This document shows, piece by piece, positions 32,291 through 41,004 of a DNA stretch of 64,000 nucleotides (the stretch's first letter is position 1; each line of letters begins with the position of its first letter). The notes beneath the pieces are model-generated. The model made no database searches. It saw only the letters and a list, made by a program, of their open reading frames with translations, and was not told where the DNA came from. The stretch covers positions 2,170,001 to 2,234,000 of the forward strand of contig NZ_CP079925.1 in the NCBI RefSeq assembly GCF_019355935.1, given 5' to 3'. Source of the DNA: Comamonas sp. Y33R10-2. Its GTDB lineage: Bacteria > Pseudomonadota > Gammaproteobacteria > Burkholderiales > Burkholderiaceae_C. A program made the translations under genes and the position numbers.

Positions 32291-33127
32291 TTACTTCAGA
32301 AAAGCAGGCTTAGAGTAGCCGGGGAACTGGGTGTCCACCACGGCCTTGAACTCTGGCGAGCGGTAAGCCGCAGCCAAGTCCTTAGCCCACTGGCTGTTTT
32401 CGTTGCCGGTCTTCACGGCCACCACGTTCAGGTACAAATCAGGCGTTTTTTCCAAGACTACGGCTTCTGTCAGCTTCAGGCCAGATGAGATGGCGAAATT
32501 GCCATTCACCACCACAAAGTCGGTGTCTTCCAGTACGCGGGGCAGTTGCGCCGCATCCAGCGCCACAAACTTCAGCTTGTGCGGGTTGGCAGCCAAGTCC
32601 AGCTCAGAAATACGCGCTGGGTTCACACCTTCCTTGACCTTCACCAAACCCGCTTGCTGCAGCACCAGCAGTGCGCGGGCCAGATTGCTGGGGTCGTTAG
32701 GCAAAGCCACCTTGGCGCCGCTCTTGACGTCAGCCAGCGACTTGTGCTTTTTGCTGTACACACCCATGGGCGCGACCGGGCCTTGCGCAATCGCGCTCAG
32801 TGCCAGCTTGCGGTCGGCGGTGAACTGGTCAAAGTAAGCGCGGTGCTGGAAGAAGTTTGCATCCAGCGAGCCATCCGACAGGGCCAGGTTGGGCTGCACG
32901 TAGTCGTTGAACTCGATCAGCTTGATTTGGTAGCCCTTTTTCTGCAACTGGGGCAGGATGCCTTTTTGCAGCAGGTCATAGTTGGAGCCTGCAGTCGCGC
33001 CGATCAGCAGGTTCTTCTTGGCCGCATCTTGCGCCATCGCAGGAGCGCCCAGAGTGACGGCAAAAGCCAAAGCCGCAGTGGCCAAAACAGAGCGGCGGCT
33101 AGCGGCAAAAGAAAAACGTTCGGACAT
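32291..33127 (-). CDS. MetQ/NlpA-family substrate-binding protein
   Basis: From ATG 33127 (AAGGAG upstream) the protein has 278 residues: a Tat-like or Sec signal (SRRSVLATAALAFAVTLGAPAMAQ) and a NlpA domain (NLLIGATAGSNYDLL, EFNDYVQPNLALSDGSLDANFFQHRAYF, ALPNDPSNLARAL). The family binds D/L-methionine or related compounds for MetNI importers. There is no Cys at the cleavage site, so it is a soluble periplasmic protein and not a lipoprotein. metN and metI are not adjacent. Confidence 0.9.
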   Translation of the reverse strand: MSERFSFAASRRSVLATAALAFAVTLGAPAMAQDAAKKNLLIGATAGSNYDLLQKGILPQLQKKGYQIKLIEFNDYVQPNLALSDGSLDANFFQHRAYFDQFTADRKLALSAIAQGPVAPMGVYSKKHKSLADVKSGAKVALPNDPSNLARALLVLQQAGLVKVKEGVNPARISELDLAANPHKLKFVALDAAQLPRVLEDTDFVVVNGNFAISSGLKLTEAVVLEKTPDLYLNVVAVKTGNENSQWAKDLAAAYRSPEFKAVVDTQFPGYSKPAFLK

Positions 33128-33284
33128 GAATGACTCCTTGAATTTGTTGAGCTTTCGCAGCACAGTTCTCATTTATTTACCGCGCCGCAACAATGTAAGC
33201 AAGTATGAGCCTTGCAGACCTCGCTTCTAAAGAATAAAAATCCATCTGTTTATCTTTAAAACAATATAAGAGACTAGAAAACCC

Positions 33285-34331
33285 ATGGTGACATCTCCTC
33301 AATCCATCGCCCAGCTACTTGCACATGACGGCCATATAGCTCGCGTGCAAGGCATTCGCGTGGGGCACTTCACACACTCGCGCCGCCCTACCGGCTGCAC
33401 CGCCGTGCTCTGCCCAGATGGCGCAGTAGGCGGCGTTGATGTGCGCGGCGCAGCGCCCGGGACGCGCGAGACGGATTTGCTGCACCCCAGCAATCTGGTG
33501 CAAGAGGTACACGGCATCATGCTGGCCGGCGGCAGCGCTTGGGGGCTGGACGCCGCCACTGGCGCCGTGCGCTGGCTGGAAGAGCAAGGCGCTGGCCTGA
33601 ACATTGGCGTGGGCCGCATTCCGCTGGTGCCTGCCGCTGTTTTGTTTGATGTGATGCTGGGCGATATGCGCATACGCCCGGATGCAGCGGCAGGCTACGC
33701 GGCTTGCCAAAACGCCAACATCGGCAATGCCGACCTCAACGATCGACCAGCCGAAGGCAGCGTGGGCGCAGGTGCCGGCGCGGTAGTTGGCAAAGTCTTT
33801 GGGCTTGAGCGTGCCATGAAGGGCGGCATTGGCACGGCCAGTTTTACCGTAGATGGCGTAACCGTGGGCGCCATCATTGCCTGCAATGCGCTAGGCGATG
33901 TGCTCAACCCCTTTAATGGCGAACTATTGGCAGGAGCCCGCACGGCAGATGGCCAGTATTTACGCGGCACGCGCGATGCCTTGCTGGCAGGAGAGGAGCA
34001 TTGCCCTATCTTGGCGGCCAGCAACACCACGATTGGCGTGATCGCCACCGATGCCATCATCACCAAAGCTCAGGCCCACCGCTTGGCCGTGGTGGCCCAC
34101 GACGGATTGGCCCGCGCCATCAACCCTGTGCACACCATGAGTGACGGCGACAGCCTGTTTGCACTGGGCACAGGCAAAAGTGGCAAAAGTTTGGGAATGA
34201 TGACGCTGAGCACGCTGGCCGCTGAGGCCGTTGCCGTGGCAACAGCACGGGCAATTTTGTTGGCGCAATCCGTGCAGATCGCAGGGCAGGCAAAACTACC
34301 CTGCTATCAAAATTTCAAGACTCAAGGCTAA
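33285..34331 (+). CDS. S58 (P1/DmpA-like) aminopeptidase
   Basis: A 348-residue peptidase of the DmpA/BapA group, which self-cleaves to expose an N-terminal Ser nucleophile. The pattern VGHFTHSRRPTGCTAVLCP, GGVDVRGAAPGTRETDLL, and the downstream ACNALGDVLNP and GVIATDAIITKAQA fits the family. It would trim peptides or hydrolyse amino-acid amides in the cytoplasm. It is divergent from the MetQ-like gene with 157 nt between the starts. Confidence 0.88.
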   Translation: MVTSPQSIAQLLAHDGHIARVQGIRVGHFTHSRRPTGCTAVLCPDGAVGGVDVRGAAPGTRETDLLHPSNLVQEVHGIMLAGGSAWGLDAATGAVRWLEEQGAGLNIGVGRIPLVPAAVLFDVMLGDMRIRPDAAAGYAACQNANIGNADLNDRPAEGSVGAGAGAVVGKVFGLERAMKGGIGTASFTVDGVTVGAIIACNALGDVLNPFNGELLAGARTADGQYLRGTRDALLAGEEHCPILAASNTTIGVIATDAIITKAQAHRLAVVAHDGLARAINPVHTMSDGDSLFALGTGKSGKSLGMMTLSTLAAEAVAVATARAILLAQSVQIAGQAKLPCYQNFKTQG

Positions 34332-34443
34332 GAGACGCAAACACCACCCAGCAAACCACAGGTTTGCGTTTGAGACGAGGCGCGAAACCGCAGGCAGTAC
34401 ATGCGTACGACAAGGCGATGCAACGACGCATCAAGGGTGTGCT

Positions 34444-36888
34444 CTAAACAATGGCCTCAAGGCGGCGCAGCTGCCCCTGCTCCAGCAGCTTGTCGCGCAT
34501 ACGGCGTGTCATGGACTGGGTGCTGCCATCTTCTGCGGTAAACAAGAACAGGCTTTGCTGCGGGCTGACCCAGGTGAGCTTGGTGCGCAGTTGCTGGCGC
34601 TCATTGCGCAGCTCTACCCAAGTGCCCAACGTCCACTCTGAAGTGCTTGCCTGAACTGGTGCCTGAACTGGTTCCTGATTTGACACCTGATGGTGATGCT
34701 GCGATTGCACGCTAGCAGAAAGGACAGGCGCCGGGGCAGCAGCTACGGCGGACTCCAGCAACTCAACAGCTTCCAGCATCATGGGTGCAGGGCTAAAGTC
34801 AGGCTGGGGCTGTACTTGAAGCTCAGGCTTGTATACCGGCTCAGGAACCGACTTGGCGACATGCCTAGTTACGGGTTTGACTTCAGGCTCTGGTGCAAAC
34901 TCAAACACCACATCCATCATTTCCGTCAACACAGGCAAGGATGCTTCAAACGCTGCATGCGCAGATTCCGCATCCTCATCAAGCCCGCCAAACATGCTTG
35001 GCAGTTCATCGAACAAATCAGTGCTGGTATCGCTGTGCGCCTCTGGGCTACGGCTTAGCACCTGCGCAGTATCAAGCACACGCTGCTGTAAGCTGCCTAA
35101 ACGAGCGGCCAAAGCAGCAATTTCAACATCAGAGCGACCCACACTGCGCAAGCCTCTTGCGAGGCGGCGCTGCAATCTAGGGGCGATGGCGACCAGACGC
35201 GATACATCCAAAGAGGCCTGCGGCGACACACTCCACAGCAAACTAGGCACCAATGCCAAGTAGCCACCAGGATCACGCTCTTGACTAGGCTGCGCTTGCT
35301 GCTGCGCCTGAGAAATGACTTCTGCCCATGGGCCAGTCACAAAATCCAAAATATCTTCAGGTACGCCCTTGGCACTGGGCAGGCTGCGAATCATCTTGCC
35401 CAGTTGGACGGCATTAGGCGGCGTCTTCTCAATCGCCGCGCTCACCATCTGGCGATCCACCAATCCCAAGACTGAGTGCATCAGTCCTTGCTGAGTAGAG
35501 TCTTCGTGATCTGCTTGTATGCCTAAAGCTGCGATGCCGCTCATGCGGCCTTCTGGCGGCCATTGCTCGCGCACATATTGAAGCGCCTGTGCAAACATCG
35601 CTGCGTTGACCTGAACCAGACTGGCCAGCTGCTTTGTCGCAGCGTCTGCCACGGCAATAAAGTGCGCAAAGCCCAAGGCCGATTCGCTAGAAAACCAGAG
35701 GCTACGCGCCGTCAACTCATCGAGCAATTGCCGCGCTGGGTGCATGCGGTCTTCAAAGAAAGCACTGTCGCTCCTCACCAGTTGATGCAGTGCAGGCTCT
35801 AGTTGGTGCAGCACTTGTTGCACTGCCGGCAGCAAACGGCCATCACTGGTCATGTGGCTCATCATGCGCTGCAAGGTGCGCGAATGAATCAGCGCGATAG
35901 GTGCCTGAGTGGCTTGTACCGCTCTAAGTCCACCCATAGCGCTGGAAACCCAAGGCTGGCGCGTAGTTTGTAGCGCAGATGCTGAGTAAGACGTCCAGCC
36001 CGGCTTCAGGCCTTGGTCGGCCCCTTGCATCGCGACTGATGTAGGCAAAAAAGCAGATTCCGAGGCATGTACAGATGCGGGTGCTGCTGCTGGCTCACTC
36101 ATAGGCCAGCCGGCCAACATGGAGTCCGTCAATGCTTGCGGAATCGTAAAGTGCTGGTTATCAATCCAGCGCAAGTCCGACGCCATCTCTTGCAACACGC
36201 GTAAGGTCAGCAAGCACTGAGGTGGGGAATCAAGACTGACCCCATAACGCGCAGGCTGAACCCCTTGCTGACGCAGCAAGCTGGCTGTGCGGGCATATTC
36301 ACTCGCGAGCAGTCCACCTAGCTGCTGGGCCATGAATTCACGCCAGCAATCTGCCACCTCCATGGCAGGCTGCAAAGCAGTCAAAGACTGACTCAGAGCG
36401 CGCACATAGTTTTCCAGGCGCAGCGGGTTGCACTCCGGCTGGGCGAACTCCAAGCCCTGCGCACCACTCATCAGTGCGTCTAGGTCTGCCAGTGCCAGTT
36501 CGACCTGCGGGGAGACCAGTTGCACTAAATTGTGCTCAGCCTTGATCTGGCGACTTGCTGACTCCGCCATCGCAGTCAGGGGCAAATACCGTCCACTGCC
36601 AGCATCTAGCGTCTGGGCACTGAAAGAAAAGGGTTGGCGCGCAGATAGGATCAGTGCTTCCAGCAAGTTCTGCGGAAAGCTGTTGATGATTGAGGAGCGA
36701 TGCAGCTGCAAGTTGTGCAGCGCAGCACTCAGTACATCCTGCCTTGAAGACGAAAAACCCGATGACAGGGTCTGCTCCAAGGCGTATTCGGTGCGCTGCA
36801 ATAAACGCAGCGCAAATGCATCAGCGCCACGTACTGCCTTAACAAGGCATGTACGCAGCACGGAGACAGATGCATGGGCGAGGCTCAT
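34444..36888 (-). CDS. DUF1631 family protein
   Basis: The 814-residue protein has the layout of DUF1631: helical N-terminal half (LHNLQLHRSSIINSFPQNLLEAL, MASDLRWIDNQHFTIP) and a long central part with Pro/Glu/Val-rich linker (EPEVKPVTRHV). The last 65 residues (GTWVELRNERQQLRTKLTWVSPQQSLFLFT) are PilZ-like and may bind c-di-GMP. The role is unknown. It is a single gene on the minus strand. Confidence 0.85.
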   Translation of the reverse strand: MSLAHASVSVLRTCLVKAVRGADAFALRLLQRTEYALEQTLSSGFSSSRQDVLSAALHNLQLHRSSIINSFPQNLLEALILSARQPFSFSAQTLDAGSGRYLPLTAMAESASRQIKAEHNLVQLVSPQVELALADLDALMSGAQGLEFAQPECNPLRLENYVRALSQSLTALQPAMEVADCWREFMAQQLGGLLASEYARTASLLRQQGVQPARYGVSLDSPPQCLLTLRVLQEMASDLRWIDNQHFTIPQALTDSMLAGWPMSEPAAAPASVHASESAFLPTSVAMQGADQGLKPGWTSYSASALQTTRQPWVSSAMGGLRAVQATQAPIALIHSRTLQRMMSHMTSDGRLLPAVQQVLHQLEPALHQLVRSDSAFFEDRMHPARQLLDELTARSLWFSSESALGFAHFIAVADAATKQLASLVQVNAAMFAQALQYVREQWPPEGRMSGIAALGIQADHEDSTQQGLMHSVLGLVDRQMVSAAIEKTPPNAVQLGKMIRSLPSAKGVPEDILDFVTGPWAEVISQAQQQAQPSQERDPGGYLALVPSLLWSVSPQASLDVSRLVAIAPRLQRRLARGLRSVGRSDVEIAALAARLGSLQQRVLDTAQVLSRSPEAHSDTSTDLFDELPSMFGGLDEDAESAHAAFEASLPVLTEMMDVVFEFAPEPEVKPVTRHVAKSVPEPVYKPELQVQPQPDFSPAPMMLEAVELLESAVAAAPAPVLSASVQSQHHHQVSNQEPVQAPVQASTSEWTLGTWVELRNERQQLRTKLTWVSPQQSLFLFTAEDGSTQSMTRRMRDKLLEQGQLRRLEAIV

Positions 36889-36934
36889 GCCCTAAGAATA
36901 CCCGCTTCAGCCGAGGCTGAAAGCATTTTGTCGC

Positions 36935-38596
36935 TTACTTCAACGCTTTGTAACGCATACGCTTAGGCGCAGCACCTTCAACGCCCAAACGTTTCTTTTT
37001 ATCGGCTTCGTACTCTTGGTAGTTGCCGTCAAAGAAGACCCACTGCGAATCGCCTTCAGCAGCCAAAATGTGCGTCGCAATACGGTCCAGGAACCAACGA
37101 TCGTGAGAGATCACCATCACGGTACCGGCGTATTCCAGCAGCGCATCTTCCAGCGCGCGCAGGGTTTCGACGTCCAAGTCATTCGATGGCTCATCGAGCA
37201 TCAGCACGTTGCCGCCCTGAATCAGGGTCTTGGCCAAGTGCAGACGACCGCGCTCACCACCGGAGAGGTTGCCGACCTTCTTTTGCTGGTCTTGACCGTT
37301 GAAGTTGAAGCGACCAGCGTAAGCACGCGAAGCCATCTGGAACTTGCCCACGGTGATGATGTCCAGACCGCCGGAGATGTCTTCCCACACGGTCTTTTCA
37401 TTGGCCAGCGCATCGCGGTGCTGGTCCACAAAGGCCATCTTCACGGTTTGACCAATGTCCACGGTACCGGAATCAGGCTGCTCAATACCGGCAACCAGCT
37501 TAAACAGGGTCGACTTACCGGCGCCGTTAGGGCCGATGATGCCGACGATCGCGCCTGCAGGAATGTTCATCGACAGGTTGTCGATCAACATGCGGTCGCC
37601 AAAGGACTTGGAGACATTGTTGAACTCGATAACCTTGGAGCCCAGACGTTCGGCCACAGGAATAAAGATTTCCTGTGTTTCGTTGCGCTGTTGGTATTCG
37701 AAGTCGCTCAATTCCTCGAAGCGTGCAATACGCGCCTTAGACTTGGCCTGACGACCCTTGGCGTTCTGACGCACCCACTCCAGCTCCTTCTTCAGAGCCT
37801 TGGCACGCGCTTCTTCACCCTTTTGTTCGGCTTCCAGACGGTTGCCCTTTTGCAGCAGCCAGTCAGAGTAGTTACCCTTGTAAGGAATGCCGTGGCCACG
37901 GTCCAGCTCCAAAATCCACTCGGCAGCGTTATCCAAGAAGTAACGATCGTGGGTAATCGCCACCACAGTGCCGGTAAAGCGGTGCAGGAATTGCTCCAGC
38001 CAATCCACAGACTCGGCGTCCAAGTGATTGGTTGGCTCGTCCAGCAGCAGCATGTCGGGCTTAGACAGCAGCAGCTTGCACAGAGCAACGCGGCGCTTTT
38101 CACCACCGGACAACAGGCCAACCTTGGCATCCCATGCGGGCAGGCGCAGCGCGTCAGCAGCGATTTCCAGTTGGTGCTCGGAGTCGGTACCAGCGGCAGC
38201 GATGATGGCTTCCAGCTCGCCTTGCTCGGCAGCCAGTGCATCAAAGTCAGCGTCTTCTTCAGCGTAGGCTGCGTAGACTTCTTCCAGACGCGCCTTGGCG
38301 TTGTTCACCTCAGCCATGGCTTCTTCAACAGCCTGACGCACGGTGTGCTCAGGGTTGAGTTGAGGCTCTTGAGGCAGGTAACCAATGGACAAGCCCGCCA
38401 TTGGAATCGCTTCGCCTTCGTATTCCTTATCCACGCCAGCCATGATCTTCAGCAGCGAGGACTTACCCGAACCATTCAGGCCCAACACGCCGATCTTGGC
38501 ACCGGGAAAGAAACTCAGCGAAATGCCTTTCAAGATTTGGCGCTTTGGCGGCACCGTCTTGGTCAGCTGATTCATTGAAAAAACGTATTGAGCCAT
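36935..38596 (-). CDS. ettA: energy-dependent translational throttle protein EttA (ABC-F)
   Basis: At 553 residues it has the length of EttA. Two ABC domains show GLNGSGKSS and GPNGAGKST Walker A motifs, LSGGEKRR and LSGGERGR signatures, and DEPTNHLDAESVDW and DEPSNDLDVETLR Walker B regions; no membrane part. EttA binds the ribosomal E site and gates entry into elongation in response to the ATP/ADP ratio. The gene stands alone on the minus strand. Confidence 0.96.
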   Translation of the reverse strand: MAQYVFSMNQLTKTVPPKRQILKGISLSFFPGAKIGVLGLNGSGKSSLLKIMAGVDKEYEGEAIPMAGLSIGYLPQEPQLNPEHTVRQAVEEAMAEVNNAKARLEEVYAAYAEEDADFDALAAEQGELEAIIAAAGTDSEHQLEIAADALRLPAWDAKVGLLSGGEKRRVALCKLLLSKPDMLLLDEPTNHLDAESVDWLEQFLHRFTGTVVAITHDRYFLDNAAEWILELDRGHGIPYKGNYSDWLLQKGNRLEAEQKGEEARAKALKKELEWVRQNAKGRQAKSKARIARFEELSDFEYQQRNETQEIFIPVAERLGSKVIEFNNVSKSFGDRMLIDNLSMNIPAGAIVGIIGPNGAGKSTLFKLVAGIEQPDSGTVDIGQTVKMAFVDQHRDALANEKTVWEDISGGLDIITVGKFQMASRAYAGRFNFNGQDQQKKVGNLSGGERGRLHLAKTLIQGGNVLMLDEPSNDLDVETLRALEDALLEYAGTVMVISHDRWFLDRIATHILAAEGDSQWVFFDGNYQEYEADKKKRLGVEGAAPKRMRYKALK

Positions 38597-38861
38597 GTTC
38601 GAATTGCTTTGAGTTGCTTGAATTTATGCAAAAAAGTGTGCCGCTTTTCGCGACAAACAAACCATGATTATCCGCGCATGCGACAATACCCCTCGCAATA
38701 GGCGTCCAGTTGCCTGCTGCAGCAGCACTTCAGCTGGGGACAACGGAAGCGTTTCCAAGCTCCCAACATGCAACTTTATCTGCCTACAACTGGCCAGGCA
38801 GCCTAACAGGCTGCCATGACAGGCTGATACCCCGCGCTACGGATTAGCGCAACTGATCACA

Positions 38862-40787
38862 ATGACATTTGAAGAACTAAACTTGGATCCGGCCATTCTT
38901 AAGGCCGTACAAGAGCAGGGTTACGCAAACCCAACCCCCATTCAGGCGCAAGCCATTCCTCTGGTTCTTGCAGGCCACGACCTGCTTGCAGGCGCCCAGA
39001 CCGGAACCGGCAAGACGGCAGCATTTACGCTGCCCATGCTGCAGCGCTTGTCCATGGGCACTGCGCCTAAGAACCGCTTTGGTGGCAAGGGCATTCGCAC
39101 TTTGGTGCTGACCCCCACCCGCGAGTTGGCTGCCCAGGTTGAAGAAAACCTGCGCTGCTACGCCAAATATATGGACATCACCTCCACCGTGATCTTCGGT
39201 GGTGTTGGCATGAAGCCACAGATCGCTCGCATTGAAAAAGGCGTGGACGTTCTGGTCGCAACCCCCGGCCGCCTGCTGGATCTGGTGGGCCAAGGCTTCA
39301 TGGACTTGTCTACCGTCGAGATGCTGATCTTGGACGAAGCCGACCGCATGCTAGACATGGGCTTCATCCATGATGTCAAGAAGGTGCTGGCATTGGTGCC
39401 TAAGAACAAGCAAAGCTTGCTGTTCTCAGCGACTTTCAGCGATGAAATTCGCGATTTGGCTAATGGACTGCTCAAAAACCCTCAGTCCATTCAGGTCACG
39501 CCCAGCAACACGACGGTGCAACGTATCAAGCAGGTGATCCACCCCGTGGGTCGCGGCAAGAAAAAGCAAGTTCTGCTGCACATCATTCAGGAAAACAACT
39601 GGAGCCAAGTACTGGTGTTCACCCGTACAAAATTTGGCGCTAACAATGTTGCCGAGTTCCTGAGCAAGAACGGTGTCAGCGCCATGGCGTTGCACGGAAA
39701 CAAGAGCCAAAGCGCCCGTACTCAAGCCTTGGAAGGCTTTAAGACCGGCGAATTGCGTGCACTGGTTGCTACTGATATTGCAGCACGTGGTATCGACATC
39801 GACGAATTGCCTAACGTGGTCAACTACGAGATTCCTAATATCTCGGAAGACTATGTGCACCGCATTGGCCGCACTGGCCGCGCCGGTCGCGAAGGCAATG
39901 CCGTAAGCCTCGTCTGCATGGACGAAGAAGGCTTCATGATGGATATCGAGCGCTTTACCAAGCAAGAGATTCCAGTGAACCTCATCGAAGGCTTTGGCCC
40001 TGAAGATGGCGAAGTGGCTGAGCCCATCGCCATGGGTCGCCAAACTCTGTGGGGCGGCGCAGGCAAGCCTCCGAGCCGCGACGTCATGCAAGCAGCTGCT
40101 AAGGCTGCCCGTCAGGAAATGATGGAACGCATTCGCACCACCAAGGCCCCTGGCGGCGGCGGTGGTCGCGGCGGCGCACGTCGCCCAGCAGCAGGCGGTG
40201 GCCAAGGTGAAGCAGCTGGCGAAGCCCAGCAACGCCCACCCCGTCAAAATAGCCCACGCGGCAATGGCCGCTTCGGCAATCCACGCCCTCAAGGTCAGGG
40301 CAATGGCCAGCAAGAACGTAGCGGCAACGGTCGCAACGCGGATCGCGGCTTTGACCGTCATTCCGAGCGCGGCGCTGAACGAGGTGCTGAGCGCGGCGGC
40401 GATCGTGGCCAACCACAATTTGGCCAAGGCGAGCGCGCACCACGCCCTTACAACAACGACCAGCAACGCGCCCCTAGTCGCAATGACTCGCGCCAGTTTG
40501 GTGACCGCGAACGCGGTGGCCGCTATGACGACCAGCCTCCTCGCGCTGACGCCCATCTGGGCACCCAACAAGGTCATGCCCGCAACAACAGCTCGCGCGG
40601 CGGCAACGGCGGCCAGCCTGACCCGATGCGCACCAGCGTAGACAGCATGGCAGACCGCGGTCGCCGTGGTGGCTTTGGCGGTGGTAACCGTGGCGGCTTC
40701 GGCGGTGGCAATGGTGGCGGTGGCAACCGCGGTGGTAATGGCGGCGGCGGCAATCGCGGCGGCTTTGGTGGCGGCTACGGTCGTTAA
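38862..40787 (+). CDS. rhlE: DEAD-box RNA helicase, RhlE-like
   Basis: A 641-residue helicase with the Q motif (GYANPTPIQAQAIP), AQTGTGKT, PTRELA, TPGR, LDEADRMLD, SATF, and HRIGRTGRAGR in order. The last about 200 residues are rich in Gly, Arg, Asn and Gln with RGG-type repeats, longer than in E. coli RhlE and likely to bind RNA or phase-separate. It remodels ribosomal or mRNA structures, often at low temperature. It has its own terminator. Confidence 0.94.
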   Translation: MTFEELNLDPAILKAVQEQGYANPTPIQAQAIPLVLAGHDLLAGAQTGTGKTAAFTLPMLQRLSMGTAPKNRFGGKGIRTLVLTPTRELAAQVEENLRCYAKYMDITSTVIFGGVGMKPQIARIEKGVDVLVATPGRLLDLVGQGFMDLSTVEMLILDEADRMLDMGFIHDVKKVLALVPKNKQSLLFSATFSDEIRDLANGLLKNPQSIQVTPSNTTVQRIKQVIHPVGRGKKKQVLLHIIQENNWSQVLVFTRTKFGANNVAEFLSKNGVSAMALHGNKSQSARTQALEGFKTGELRALVATDIAARGIDIDELPNVVNYEIPNISEDYVHRIGRTGRAGREGNAVSLVCMDEEGFMMDIERFTKQEIPVNLIEGFGPEDGEVAEPIAMGRQTLWGGAGKPPSRDVMQAAAKAARQEMMERIRTTKAPGGGGGRGGARRPAAGGGQGEAAGEAQQRPPRQNSPRGNGRFGNPRPQGQGNGQQERSGNGRNADRGFDRHSERGAERGAERGGDRGQPQFGQGERAPRPYNNDQQRAPSRNDSRQFGDRERGGRYDDQPPRADAHLGTQQGHARNNSSRGGNGGQPDPMRTSVDSMADRGRRGGFGGGNRGGFGGGNGGGGNRGGNGGGGNRGGFGGGYGR

Positions 40788-40843
40788 GCCAGCTACTCAG
40801 CTAAGGGCGTGAATACGCTTCCAAAGCAACTCACTCTCACATT

Positions 40844-40885
40844 AAGGGCTGCAATAGAAAATATTGCGGCCCTTTTGTATTTTTT
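40844..40885 (+). terminator. intrinsic terminator after rhlE
   Basis: AAGGGCTGCAATA pairs with TATTGCGGCCCTT (one G-U pair) with a short A-rich loop, followed by TTGTATTTTTT. Confidence 0.85.
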
Positions 40886-41004
40886 GTACTCAGCGACGTT
40901 CTTCGCTGACAGCAGATCGCAAGCTACCCCGCCTAACATCGGCCTTGAATGTGCGAAGCTTTTGGTTTCGCGCTTGGCGTGTTCTTTTTATTTGCGTTGA
41001 ACTT

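Noticed and set aside
36935..38596. Plus-strand long frame opposite ettA
   Set aside because: The minus strand encodes a complete EttA with all ABC motifs; the opposite frame is a shadow.
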